From assembly GCF_900108945.1 (NCBI RefSeq), contig NZ_FNYE01000021.1, positions 1-64,000 on the forward strand: a DNA stretch of 64,000 nucleotides. Direction: 5' to 3'. The notes beneath the pieces were generated by a model. The model ran no database searches. It saw only the letters and a program-made list of their open reading frames with translations, and was not told where the DNA came from. The first letter of the stretch is position 1; each line of letters opens with the position of its first letter. Made by a program: the position numbers and the translations under genes. This DNA comes from Paraburkholderia diazotrophica (lineage in GTDB: Bacteria > Pseudomonadota > Gammaproteobacteria > Burkholderiales > Burkholderiaceae). This document shows, one piece after another, positions 9,246 through 18,003 of this stretch.

Positions 9246-9595
9246 CACGGCAGCGCCCTCCATGCGAGTCTGTCGCCGATACCGATACCGCACACATGCG
9301 CTGCATCCGCGTTCATCTCCAGCACGCTGCGCGCGCGCCAGCAAAACAGCAGGCGCGCGCGTTGCACGTTCCGATGGATCGCCAGCACGCAATTGCGATC
9401 GTCGATAAAGACCACATCGATAGGAAAACGCATGCCGAACGTATGCACCGCATTGCACGGTTCGAGCCACAGCGCTTGCGCCGCATCGAGGCATGAGCGG
9501 CCGAGCAATCCACGCATGCGCTCGAACGCGTGTTCGGCCACGTCGAGCGCGATGCGCGTCGCCTCGCCGCGATGAATCAGGCGCGCGCGCTTCAT
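9245..9595 (-). CDS. DUF192 family protein
   Basis: A 116-residue protein of the DUF192 family. Recognisable features are AEHAFERMRGLLGRS, the WLEPCNAVHTFGMRFPIDVVFID block and the ending VLEMNADAAHVCGIGIGD. The start at 9595 is supported by a strong AGGAGGGC 6 nt upstream. DUF192 genes are often found beside tad pilus genes in Betaproteobacteria, as here. Unlike many members it has no obvious signal peptide, so it may act in the cytosol. It is the first gene of the three-gene operon running to 7888. Confidence 0.87.
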   Translation of the reverse strand: MKRARLIHRGEATRIALDVAEHAFERMRGLLGRSCLDAAQALWLEPCNAVHTFGMRFPIDVVFIDDRNCVLAIHRNVQRARLLFCWRARSVLEMNADAAHVCGIGIGDRLAWRALP

Positions 9596-10085
9596 AGCAA
9601 GCCCTCCTGCATGAACTTCATCGCGATCGGAAACCGAGGCATGATGAACGCGTTGCAGCGAGCAAGCACCGCGCAGCAGCCGGTCGATGGCGGACTGCTC
9701 GATGGGCTCGTCGATCAAATGAGAGCGCTAATGGCCGAACTCGACCGTTCCCGCGCGCGCTGGACATTCAGGCGATAAGCGGCGGTACCGACGGGCGACG
9801 CGACGCGCGCGACAAAGACGACCCGACCACAAAACGACCAGTGACTGAATGACAAAAGGCCCGCAGAATGCGGGCCTGAAACTCCGCGAATCACGGTGGA
9901 GACGATCAGAGAACCGTGTGCGGTCAGCGCGGCTGGTTCATGCAACCTCGGGGAAAGCTGCTCACCCGCGCTAATGACCAGTATAGAGCGGGATTTTGTC
10001 TGTGCAGGAGAAAATGCCTGTCTCTGTGCTAACAAGTATTTATTGCTGCACGCGGGATGATAGGCACAACGCGCCCACTCGCCCG
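9596..10085. other. Intergenic region between DUF192 and Hpt genes
   Basis: About 490 bp without a convincing gene. It contains the minus-strand terminator at 9857–9877. A short plus-strand frame at 9639–9779 (45 codons) has no clear ribosome site or recognisable motif and overlaps nothing; it is not called. The left end presumably carries the promoter of the DUF192 operon. Confidence 0.5.
9850..9877 (-). terminator. Terminator of the response regulator–Hpt operon
   Basis: A perfect 8-bp stem AGGCCCGC/GCGGGCCT with a 5-nt loop. Read on the minus strand it is followed by TTTTGTC, so it ends minus-strand transcription coming from the Hpt gene. Confidence 0.8.
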
Positions 10086-10457
10086 TCATGCCTGCGACGT
10101 CAACAATCCGCTGAGCTGTTCGTTCAGATGATCGATCGCTTCCGCCACGAATGGAAGCAGCGCGACGATACTCAGCGCATCGCGCTCGAACGCCGCGCGC
10201 TCCAGACGGCGCGCCAGCGAGATCTCGCGGCGGCGTTGCAACATGCCCAGCGAACCGGCGAGACGATGGGCGGCGCGGCCCAGGTCGTCCCATGCTTCGC
10301 TATGGCGGGCCGCCATCATGAACACGAGCGTTGCGCGATTCGTCTCGATCAGCGCACACGTCACGTCGCGCGCAACGACGTGATCGCCTAGCGCGAGGGC
10401 ATCGATTTGCGCGCGCAACGTGCAGTCGAATGCAGTGCACATCGGAAGCGGCGTCAT
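10086..10457 (-). CDS. Hpt domain phosphotransfer protein
   Basis: A 123-residue single-domain histidine phosphotransfer protein. The motif AAHRLAGSLGML gives the likely phosphorylated histidine at residue 64, in a four-helix pattern (LIETNRATLVFMM … LARRLERAAF … EAIDHLNEQL). Its ATG overlaps the stop of the response regulator by 4 nt, so the two are translationally coupled. Together they form the last two steps of a phosphorelay, and the sensor kinase must be encoded elsewhere. A terminator lies 200 nt downstream. Confidence 0.82.
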   Translation of the reverse strand: MTPLPMCTAFDCTLRAQIDALALGDHVVARDVTCALIETNRATLVFMMAARHSEAWDDLGRAAHRLAGSLGMLQRRREISLARRLERAAFERDALSIVALLPFVAEAIDHLNEQLSGLLTSQA

Positions 10458-11095
10458 TGCTGCGCGGCCGTGATGCCACAACGCCGCGCGAAATCGACCA
10501 GCTCGACGAGCGTCTCGACGCCCACCTTGTTCATCAGCCGGGTCTTGTGACTGCTGACCGTCTTGTTGCTGATGAAGAGCGCATCGCCGATCGACTTGTT
10601 GGACATGCCTTTGGCCAGCATCTGCAAGATCACGAGCTCCTTGTCGGACAGCATGTCGAGCTTGTCGGCTTCCGCAACGGCATGCGCGGCCCCGGAACCG
10701 TTCGCGCAAGGCACGACGGGAAACACGCTATAGCCCGACAACACCGCCTCCACGCTGCGCATGATTTCCTTTACGTCCTGCGATTTGCTGACGAAACCCT
10801 GCGCGCCTGCCCGCATCGCGCGAGTAACGAAAGTGGCGGCATCGTGACTCGACAGAATCAGCACGCGCATGCCGGGATGCGCGGTTTTCAGACGGGAAAG
10901 AACATCGAGGCCATTTATTCGCGGAATATCCAGATCGAGAATAGTGAGATCCGGCGAAAATTGACGCGCCATTTCCATTGCCGCCTGACCGTTGTCCGCT
11001 TCAAATACTTCCTGCGTACCGAGCAATTGCAATAGATGAGTCTTGATAACAAGGCGAAATGCAGGATGATCGTCCACGATTAATATAGAAGCCAA
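10454..11095 (-). CDS. NarL/FixJ-type response regulator
   Basis: A 213-residue regulator with a receiver domain (residues 1–120) and a LuxR-type helix-turn-helix (about 150–205: LSDKELVILQMLAKGMSNKSIGDALFISNKTVSSH). Acidic pocket D8/D9 and phospho-acceptor D54 in LDLDIP are present. A TTG start at 11095 is preferred because GGAGA lies 7 nt upstream and the receiver domain begins immediately (ASILIVDDHP). The frame is open upstream to 11365, but that part is AT-rich and does not look like protein. It resembles the BvgA/EvgA class. The following Hpt gene suggests a phosphorelay with an unlinked hybrid kinase. Confidence 0.9.
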   Translation of the reverse strand: MASILIVDDHPAFRLVIKTHLLQLLGTQEVFEADNGQAAMEMARQFSPDLTILDLDIPRINGLDVLSRLKTAHPGMRVLILSSHDAATFVTRAMRAGAQGFVSKSQDVKEIMRSVEAVLSGYSVFPVVPCANGSGAAHAVAEADKLDMLSDKELVILQMLAKGMSNKSIGDALFISNKTVSSHKTRLMNKVGVETLVELVDFARRCGITAAQQ

Positions 11096-11417
11096 CTCCC
11101 ATTCTCCAGATATCTCTTTGATCGCGCGCTCGTCAATTTCGCGGACTCCTGACAAATCTCCGCACGCCTCTTTACGGGAAGATTCTAATTCATTATTGAC
11201 GCATCGCGTCTGCGGAATATTCTGCATTCTTGATTGCGTATTCAATTCGAATGAATATCGAGAACGCCAATAAATACCGCGCGCATAAAAAACTAAATCA
11301 ATCGGGCAAATTCTGGCTCCCGCGGATAAGCGCGCGCGCGTCGGGTCCGAGGCAGCGCGTCGCACTTCAGGTAAACCCGCTTGAATTTAACTAACTCGTC
11401 AATTAAGCTTGCGTCTC
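11096..11417. other. AT-rich divergent intergenic region
   Basis: About 320 bp between the minus-strand response regulator and the plus-strand TetR gene. It is markedly more AT-rich than its surroundings, especially 11170–11310, and has no recognised gene. It should hold the promoters of both divergent operons. A silencer (H-NS-type) target is possible but not shown. Confidence 0.5.
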
Positions 11418-12149
11418 ATGAACCCGAAACGTCCACCGGCCAAACCGCGCGGCCGGCGCCCCGTCGTCGAGAATTTCGACGTGCGCGAGCATCTGCTCGA
11501 CACGGCCACGCGCCTTTTCTCCGAGCGGGGCATCGCGGCGACCACGGTCGCGCAGATCGCCACGGCCGCAGGCGTCACGTCCGCGCTCGTGCACTACTAC
11601 TTCACGAATCGCGAAACGCTGCTCGATGCGATCGTCGAAGAACGGCTCGCGCCGTCCATCAGCTTCGTGTGGAGCGTCGCCGGCGACGAGTCGAACGCCG
11701 ATCCGTTCGTGATGGTCGACGATCTCGTCACCCGTCTTTTCGACGTCACGCGCCGCATGCCGTGGCTGCCGCCGCTGTGGCTGCGCGAGGTCATCAACGA
11801 AGGCGGCATGCTGCGCGAGCGCATGCTCACGCGCGTTCCGTTCGACAACATCAAGCGCTTCGGCGCGCGCATCATGCAAGCGCAGCAGGCAGGCGACGTG
11901 AACGCCGAGCTCGACCCGCTGCTGATGTTCAACTCGATCCTCGCGCTCGTGATGCTGCCGCAAGCGGCCGCGAAGGTATGGCAAAGCATTCGCGGCTTCC
12001 CGCCGATCGAGCGCGAGACGTTGCAGCGGCACGCGACGGCGCTGCTGCTGGGCGGCATGCGTCCGCCCGCAACCACTGCCGACAAGGCGCCTAACGTCCG
12101 TACCGCGCGCAAGACCGCGCGGCGCGCCACCACGAGGTCCAGGTCATGA
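11418..12149 (+). CDS. TetR-family transcriptional regulator of the efflux operon
   Basis: A 243-residue repressor. The N-terminal helix-turn-helix (about residues 20–66) reads HLLDTATRLFSERGIAATTVAQIATAAGVTSALVHYYFTNRETLLDAIV, a standard TetR DNA-binding domain. The C-terminal ligand domain is less conserved and the tail is Arg/Thr-rich. ATG at 11418 is chosen over a TTG at 11409. Its stop overlaps the start of the HlyD gene (ATGA). First in the operon, it probably autoregulates and represses the efflux genes behind it. Confidence 0.9.
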   Translation: MNPKRPPAKPRGRRPVVENFDVREHLLDTATRLFSERGIAATTVAQIATAAGVTSALVHYYFTNRETLLDAIVEERLAPSISFVWSVAGDESNADPFVMVDDLVTRLFDVTRRMPWLPPLWLREVINEGGMLRERMLTRVPFDNIKRFGARIMQAQQAGDVNAELDPLLMFNSILALVMLPQAAAKVWQSIRGFPPIERETLQRHATALLLGGMRPPATTADKAPNVRTARKTARRATTRSRS

Positions 12150-13129
12150 TGCCGTCCCGTTCATCCGCGAGCACGCTGCGGCTATTCGTCGTGATCATCG
12201 CGTTCGTCGCATGCAGCGCGCTCGTTGCATGCTCGCATCGCAACGACAACACATGGCAAGGCTACGTCGAAGGCGAATTCGTGTATCTCGGCTCGTCGCA
12301 ATCGGGCAAGCTGACGCAACTCGATGTGGCTCGCGGCGATGAGATCGCCGTGAATGCACCCGTCTTCGCGCTCGAATCCGTGGACGAAGCGGCCGCTCTG
12401 CAACAGGCGCAGCAACAGCTCGCCGCGGCCCGCGCGCAGCTCGCCGACATCCAGACGGGCAAGCGCCCGCCCGAAATCGACGTGACGAAAGCGCAGCTCG
12501 CGCAGGCCATTGCGAATGCGCGCAAGGCGACGCTGCAACTGACGCGCGACGAAGCGCAGTATCGCGTAGGCGGCGTTCCGAAGGGACAGCTCGACGATTC
12601 GCGCGCCGCCGCCGATGCCGCCAACGCCCAGGTCCGCGAGCTCACGCATGAAGTCGACGTCGCGCGTCTGCCTGGGCGTTCGCAGCAACTGGCCGCGCAG
12701 GCAGCGCAAGTCGACGCGGCGCAGGCCGCCGTCGCGCAGGCGCAATGGAAGCTCGACCAGAAGCGCGTGAACGCGCCCGCGCGAGGCCGTGTGTACGACA
12801 CGCTGTATCGCGTCGGCGAATGGGTGCAGGCGGGCAGCCCCGTCGTGCAGATGCTGCCGCCGCAGAACGTGAAGGTGCGCTTCTTCGTGCCGGAGACGCT
12901 GGTCGGCTCGCTCCAGCCAGGCCGCGCGCTGGCTATTCATTGCGACGGCTGCGCGTCGGACGTGAACGCGAAGATCACCTATGTATCGAGTTCGTCCGAG
13001 TACACGCCACCCGTCATCTACAGCAACGAGAGCCGCGGGAAGCTCGTGTTCATGATCGAAGCGCGACCTTCCGTCGACGATGCGCCGCGCCTGCATCCCG
13101 GCCAGCCCGTTTCGGTGAGCTTGCGATGA
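12146..13129 (+). CDS. HlyD-family periplasmic adaptor lipoprotein (YbhG-like)
   Basis: A 327-residue membrane-fusion protein linking the inner-membrane ABC transporter to the outer-membrane factor. The signal has a lipobox LVAC with the lipidated cysteine near residue 29. The biotinyl-lipoyl half-motif GYVEGEFVYLGSSQSGKLTQLDV is followed by a Gln/Ala-rich coiled coil (about 75–200) and the second half APARGRVYDTLYRVGEWV. It overlaps TetR by 4 nt upstream and the ATPase by 4 nt downstream. Confidence 0.92.
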   Translation: MMPSRSSASTLRLFVVIIAFVACSALVACSHRNDNTWQGYVEGEFVYLGSSQSGKLTQLDVARGDEIAVNAPVFALESVDEAAALQQAQQQLAAARAQLADIQTGKRPPEIDVTKAQLAQAIANARKATLQLTRDEAQYRVGGVPKGQLDDSRAAADAANAQVRELTHEVDVARLPGRSQQLAAQAAQVDAAQAAVAQAQWKLDQKRVNAPARGRVYDTLYRVGEWVQAGSPVVQMLPPQNVKVRFFVPETLVGSLQPGRALAIHCDGCASDVNAKITYVSSSSEYTPPVIYSNESRGKLVFMIEARPSVDDAPRLHPGQPVSVSLR

Positions 13130-14079
13130 ATACGCAGAACGCAAGGCTCGCCATCGACGTGCACAACCTGAACAAGCACTTCGGCGACAGGCACGTCGTC
13201 AACGACGTGACGCTTCAGGTTGCGCGCGGCGAGATCTTCGGCTTTCTCGGGCCGAACGGCAGCGGCAAGACGACATCGATCCGCCTGATGTGCGGACTGC
13301 TCACGCCGGACTCCGGCAGCGGCACGTGTCTCGGCTACGACATCGTGCGCGAGAGCGCGCAGATCAAGCGCAACGTCGGCTACATGACGCAGCGCTTTTC
13401 GTACTGGGACGACATGACGATTCGCGAGAACCTCGATTTCGTCGCGCGCATCTATCAGATGAAGAACCGCAAGGAGAAAGTCGACCGCGCGCTCGAAACG
13501 CTCGGGCTGCAAACGCGCGCGGGCCAGATGACGGGTGCGCTGTCGGGCGGCTGGAAACAGCGGCTCGCGCTGGCCGCGTGCATGTTGCACGAGCCGAGGC
13601 TGCTGCTGCTCGACGAGCCGACGGCGGGCGTCGATCCGACCGCGCGCCGCGACTTCTGGGAAGAACTGCATCGACTCGCGGCGCAAGGCATATCGGTGCT
13701 CGTGAGCACGCACTACATGGACGAAGCGGAACGCTGCCACAAGCTCGCGTATATCGCGTACGGCAAGCTGCTCGCACAGGGCACCGCGCAGCAGGTGATC
13801 GAATCGCAGGCGCTCGCCACGTGGGCGATTCATGGCGAGCGCCTGACCGAGCTATCGGAACAGTTGCGCAACACGCCGGGCGTCGATCAGACCGTCGTGT
13901 TCGGCTCCGCGCTGCATGCGAGCGGCCACGATCACGCGGCGCTCGAAAAAGCCATCCGGCAGGCGACGTCCGGCATGTCCGTGCATATCGAGCCGATCGA
14001 CACGGGCCTCGAAGACGTGTTCATCTACATGATGAGCCGCTCGACTGACAACTACGCACACCCGGGCAAGCCATCGTGA
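13126..14079 (+). CDS. ABC transporter ATP-binding protein of the efflux system
   Basis: A 317-residue ATPase of the drug-exporter type. Walker A GPNGSGKTT, Q-loop TQRFSYWDD, a signature sequence ALSGGWKQRLAL (GW replaces the usual GQ), Walker B LLLLDEPTAGVDP and the H-loop STHYMDEAER are all present. The last 80 residues form the C-terminal extension seen in ABC-2 exporters. The ATG overlaps the HlyD stop by 4 nt. It should energise the permease encoded next. Confidence 0.93.
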   Translation: MNTQNARLAIDVHNLNKHFGDRHVVNDVTLQVARGEIFGFLGPNGSGKTTSIRLMCGLLTPDSGSGTCLGYDIVRESAQIKRNVGYMTQRFSYWDDMTIRENLDFVARIYQMKNRKEKVDRALETLGLQTRAGQMTGALSGGWKQRLALAACMLHEPRLLLLDEPTAGVDPTARRDFWEELHRLAAQGISVLVSTHYMDEAERCHKLAYIAYGKLLAQGTAQQVIESQALATWAIHGERLTELSEQLRNTPGVDQTVVFGSALHASGHDHAALEKAIRQATSGMSVHIEPIDTGLEDVFIYMMSRSTDNYAHPGKPS

Positions 14080-15212
14080 ACCGCTTCTTTTCCGTCACGC
14101 GCTGGTGGGGCATCGTGCTGAAGGAATTCATCCAGTTGAGGCGCGATCGCATCACGTTTGGCATGATCGTCGGCTTGCCGATTCTTCAGCTTGCATTGTT
14201 CGGCTTCGCGATCAACACCGACCCGAAGCATCTGCGCACGGCCGTCATCGTCAGCGACGACAGCCCGTTCTCGCGCAGCTTCGTCGCGGCGATGCAGAAC
14301 TCCGACTACTTCGACATCGTCGAGACGCTGCCTAACGATGCAGCCGGACGGCATGCGCTCGCGCAAGGCAATGTGCAGTTCGTCGTGTCGATACCCGTCG
14401 ATTTTTCGCGGCGGCTGTTGCGTGGAGAGCGGCCCGCGCTGCTGGTCGAAGCCGACGCAACCGATCCGACGGCAACGCAAGCGCCCCTCGCCGCGCTGCC
14501 CGGTCTCGTGCAATCGGTCGCGGACAAGGACATCACGGGACCGCTTGTGCATCTGAACGGCGCGCCCGCCGCGTTCGACGTGCAGATCCACAAGCTGTAC
14601 AACCCCGAAGGCATCACGCAATACAACGTCGTGCCAGGGCTGATGGGCACGATCCTCACACTGACGATGGTCATGATGACGGGCCTCGCGATGACGCGCG
14701 AACGCGAGCGCGGCACGATGGAAAATCTGCTTGCGACACCCGTTCTGCCGCTCGAAGTGATAGCGGGCAAGCTGGTGCCGTACATCGCAATCGGACTCGT
14801 GCAGTCGTCGATCATCCTCGCGGCGGCGCGCTACGTGTTTCATGTGCCGTTCGTCGGCAGCCTGATTGCGCTCTACGTGGCAGCGCTGCTTTTCATCGCG
14901 GCGAACCTCACGGTCGGCATCACGCTATCGTCGATTGCGCAAAACCAGTTGCAGGCGATGCAGCTCACCGTCTTCTATTTTCTGCCGAGCCTGCTGCTGT
15001 CGGGCTTCATGTTTCCGTTCGCGGGCATGCCCGTGTGGGCGCAATGGATCGGCAATCTGCTGCCCCTCACGTACTTCAATCGCCTCGTGCGCGGCATTCT
15101 TCTGAAGGGCAACGGCTGGGTGGACCTGTGGCCTTCCGTGTGGCCCGTCGCGATCTTCACGGTCATCGTGCTGGCGATTGCAGTGCGCTTCTACCGGCGC
15201 ACGCTCGACTAG
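14076..15212 (+). CDS. ABC-2 type permease of the efflux system (YbhS/YbhR-like)
   Basis: A 378-residue inner-membrane permease. One N-terminal helix (ITFGMIVGLPILQLALFGFAI) is followed by a large periplasmic domain (about 45–175) and five C-terminal helices with the ABC-2 motif ERERGTMENLLATPV. It starts with GTG at 14076, overlapping the ATPase stop by 4 nt. Only one permease gene is present, so it probably works as a homodimer. Confidence 0.92.
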   Translation: MNRFFSVTRWWGIVLKEFIQLRRDRITFGMIVGLPILQLALFGFAINTDPKHLRTAVIVSDDSPFSRSFVAAMQNSDYFDIVETLPNDAAGRHALAQGNVQFVVSIPVDFSRRLLRGERPALLVEADATDPTATQAPLAALPGLVQSVADKDITGPLVHLNGAPAAFDVQIHKLYNPEGITQYNVVPGLMGTILTLTMVMMTGLAMTRERERGTMENLLATPVLPLEVIAGKLVPYIAIGLVQSSIILAAARYVFHVPFVGSLIALYVAALLFIAANLTVGITLSSIAQNQLQAMQLTVFYFLPSLLLSGFMFPFAGMPVWAQWIGNLLPLTYFNRLVRGILLKGNGWVDLWPSVWPVAIFTVIVLAIAVRFYRRTLD

Positions 15213-15224
15213 GAGGACTCGATC

Positions 15225-16679
15225 ATGAAACGCTGCGTCCTCATCGCCGCGCTGCTGCTGTGCGGTTGCGCCGTCGGTCCGGACTTTCATGCGCCGTCCG
15301 CGCCCGACGCGCAGACTTATACGCGCGAAACGCTAGCTGCGTCGACGCAGGCAGCAGGTGCGACGCAAACGCTCGTCGCCGCCGATCACGCGTTGCCGAC
15401 ATGGTGGACGCAATTTCATTCCGACGCGCTCAACCGTCTCGTCGATACGGCACTACAGCGAAGCCCGACGCTCGACGAAGCGCGCGCGAAGCTCGTCGAA
15501 GCGCGTGAAAACTATGTCGCGCAAGCGGGCGCGACGCAGTTTCCCTCGATCGACGCGAAGCTTTCCGGCGCGCGCCAGAAGGTCGACCCCGCTGCGTTCG
15601 GCATTCCGAACGTGCCGAATCCCGGGCCGTTCACGCTGTTCAGTGCGTCGGTGAGCGTGTCGTATGTGCTCGATGTTTTCGGCGGCAACCGGCGCGCACT
15701 CGAAGCACTGCTCGCGCAGGTCGACTATCAGACCTATGAACTCGATGCCGCGCGTCTGACGCTCGCGGGCAATGTCGTATCGACGGCGATCCGGCGCGCG
15801 TCGCTGCAACAGCAGCTCGCGCTGACGGAGCAACTCGCCGATGCACAGGCGCAGCAGCTGAAGATTATCGAAGGACGTTATGCGGCGGGCGGCGTAGCGG
15901 AGCTCGATGTGCGCACGCAGCGCACGCTGCTCGCACAGACGCGCGCACAGCTTGCGCCGCTCGCGACGCAACGCGCGCAGGCCGATCATCAACTGGCGAT
16001 TCTGCTCGGCGTGGCGCCGTCGAACGCTGATTTCGACGACATCACGCTCGATGCGCTGCATTTGCCCGATACCGTGCCCGTCACGCTGCCGTCGACGCTC
16101 GCGCGCGAACGCCCCGATATCCGCGCATCGGAAGCGCTGCTGCATCAGGCGAGCGCGAACGTCGGCGTTGCGACGGCGAATCTTTATCCGCAATTCGTGG
16201 TGTCGGCGGGTGCGGGTTCCGAGCGCACGCGCATCGAGGATATCGTCAACGGCATGAATATCTGGAACATCGGCCTGAGTCTGACGCAGCCGATCTTTCA
16301 CGGCGGCGAACTGCACGCGAAGAAGCGCGCGGCGCAGGCCGCTTACGATGCGGCTTTCGCATCGTACCGGCAGACCGTGCTGCAGGCGCTGCAACAGGTC
16401 GCCGATACGCTGCATGCATTGAACGACGATGCGCACGAACTGCAGGCGCGCGACGACGCGGCATCGGAGGCGCAAGCGAGTGTGAAGATCGCGCAGGCGC
16501 GGTATGCGGCGGGTGGTGTCAGCCAGTTCGGCCTGATCGATACGCAACGGCAGGCGTTGCAGACAGCGATCGACCGGACGCGAGCACAGGGCGATCGTCT
16601 TGCGGATACGGCGGCGCTGTTTCAGGCGTTGGGTGGCGTGACGCCCGTGGCGCCTGCGGATCAGGCGGCGAGGCGGTGA
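15225..16679 (+). CDS. Outer-membrane efflux lipoprotein, NodT/TolC-like
   Basis: A 484-residue outer-membrane factor completing the tripartite exporter. The lipobox is near residues 12–15 (LCGC) and is followed by AVGPDF, the standard start of NodT-family proteins. Two OEP repeats are visible, with typical segments YVLDVFGGNRRALEAL, ERPDIRASEALLHQA, FHGGEL and ARYAAGGVSQFGLIDTQRQ. It lies 12 nt after the permease with GGAGG just upstream of the ATG, so it belongs to the same operon. Confidence 0.94.
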   Translation: MKRCVLIAALLLCGCAVGPDFHAPSAPDAQTYTRETLAASTQAAGATQTLVAADHALPTWWTQFHSDALNRLVDTALQRSPTLDEARAKLVEARENYVAQAGATQFPSIDAKLSGARQKVDPAAFGIPNVPNPGPFTLFSASVSVSYVLDVFGGNRRALEALLAQVDYQTYELDAARLTLAGNVVSTAIRRASLQQQLALTEQLADAQAQQLKIIEGRYAAGGVAELDVRTQRTLLAQTRAQLAPLATQRAQADHQLAILLGVAPSNADFDDITLDALHLPDTVPVTLPSTLARERPDIRASEALLHQASANVGVATANLYPQFVVSAGAGSERTRIEDIVNGMNIWNIGLSLTQPIFHGGELHAKKRAAQAAYDAAFASYRQTVLQALQQVADTLHALNDDAHELQARDDAASEAQASVKIAQARYAAGGVSQFGLIDTQRQALQTAIDRTRAQGDRLADTAALFQALGGVTPVAPADQAARR

Positions 16680-16724
16680 CGCGGAGCGCAGACCGCTATC
16701 GCGTACACCACCCACGCCGCGCCG

Positions 16725-16976
16725 TCATCGTCGCTTGATAAGGCGAATGACGAACAGCAGGATAACCGCGCCGACAAACGCCGTGGCAATCGAGCCGATC
16801 CATCCGTTGCCCAGTGAGATGTGCAGCACGCCCGACAGCCAGCCGCCGATAAACGCCCCCGCAATCCCCACGACGATATCGATCAGGACGCCGAAGCCGC
16901 CGCCATCCACGAGCACGCTGGCAAGCCAGCCCGCCACGCAGCCGATGACCAACCACGCAATGATTCCGTGTTCCAT
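16725..16976 (-). CDS. GlsB/YeaQ/YmgE-family membrane protein
   Basis: An 83-residue protein with three predicted helices and the glycine-rich family pattern IAWLVIGCVAGWLASVLV … VVGIAGAFIGGWL. The family was first named as transglycosylase-associated and is often stress-induced; its function is unknown. The start ATG has GGGAA 5 nt upstream. It is a lone gene converging on the end of the efflux operon. The following 170 bp (16977–17147) hold nothing recognisable beyond its promoter. Confidence 0.9.
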   Translation of the reverse strand: MEHGIIAWLVIGCVAGWLASVLVDGGGFGVLIDIVVGIAGAFIGGWLSGVLHISLGNGWIGSIATAFVGAVILLFVIRLIKRR

Positions 16977-17147
16977 AGTGTTCCCAGGTTTGTACTGCCG
17001 TTATTGGAACGAGTCCACGACGATGCCGTAACCCGCTTTCGTTGACGCCACTCATGGGGTCAGCGTGGGTTGTACAGCAGCGATCAACCTGGGTTGTGAA
17101 CGTTTGTCAAAGCGTGGGGTGATGGGAGCGGATGGCGGCAAGCAAAC

Positions 17148-17987
17148 CTACACCGCCACCGCCCGCGCCGCATTCCTGCCGCGCAGCCATTCGAGCGCCA
17201 GCAGCAGACAAGTGGAAAACACAATGAGGATCGTTGCGAGCGCTGCGATCGTCGGGCTGATGTTCTCGCGAATGCCTGTGAACATCTGACGCGGCAGCGT
17301 CGTCTGATCGGCGCCCGCGAGGAACAGCGTGACGACCACTTCATCAAACGACGTCGCGAACGCGAACAGCGCGCCCGAGATCACGCCCGGCGCAATGACG
17401 GGCAACGTGATGTTGAAGAAGGTCTTCACGGGGCTCGCGCCGAGCGACAGGCTCGCGCGCACGAGGTTGTAGTTGAAGCCCTGCAACGTCGCGGCCACCG
17501 TCGTCACGACGAACGGCACGCCCAGCGAAGCATGCGCCATGATCAGCCCGATATACGTATTGGCCAGCCCCAGCGGCGCAAAGAACAGGTACATGCCGAC
17601 GCCGACCACCACCACGGGCACGATCATCGGCGAGATCAGCACCGCCATCAGCAGCGCCTTGCCCTTGAAATTCGCCTTGGTGAGCCCGATCGCCGCGAGC
17701 GTGCCGAGCACCGTGGCGAGCACCGTCGCGGACGGCGCGACGATAAAGCTGTTCTTCGCGGCCATCCGCCATTCGTCGGAAGCGATCAGGTTCTGATACC
17801 AGCGCAGCGACCAGCCCGGAATCGGATAGACAAGGAACGTGCTCGACGAAAACGACAGCGGCACGATCGCGAGCACGGGCAGGATCAGATACAGCAGCGT
17901 CAGCACGGCAAGCCCGCGCAGCGTGAAGTACCACACGCGCTCGATCATCGACGTGTGCGGCGCGAACATCGGTTTGGCCAGTTTCAT
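17148..17987 (-). CDS. ABC importer permease, PotC/PotI type
   Basis: A 279-residue inner-membrane permease with six predicted helices. The EAA loop reads RASLSLGASPVKTFFNITLPVIAPG. It resembles the second permease of spermidine/putrescine importers. It is the last gene of a four-gene operon (ATPase, binding protein, two permeases) and begins 16 nt after the first permease, with AAGGAG upstream. The exact substrate is not evident from sequence. Confidence 0.9.
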   Translation of the reverse strand: MKLAKPMFAPHTSMIERVWYFTLRGLAVLTLLYLILPVLAIVPLSFSSSTFLVYPIPGWSLRWYQNLIASDEWRMAAKNSFIVAPSATVLATVLGTLAAIGLTKANFKGKALLMAVLISPMIVPVVVVGVGMYLFFAPLGLANTYIGLIMAHASLGVPFVVTTVAATLQGFNYNLVRASLSLGASPVKTFFNITLPVIAPGVISGALFAFATSFDEVVVTLFLAGADQTTLPRQMFTGIRENISPTIAALATILIVFSTCLLLALEWLRGRNAARAVAV

Positions 17988-18003
17988 CGCATGCTCCTTG
18001 CCG

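Noticed and set aside
9639..9779. 45-codon plus-strand frame (MMNALQRAS…)
   Set aside because: No clear Shine–Dalgarno, no motif, and opposite to the operon that starts here; kept only as a remark in the intergenic entry.
13126..14079. Longer ATPase reading starting at 12745
   Set aside because: The upstream part overlaps the HlyD gene in another frame; the ATG at 13126 has the operon's typical 4-nt overlap.
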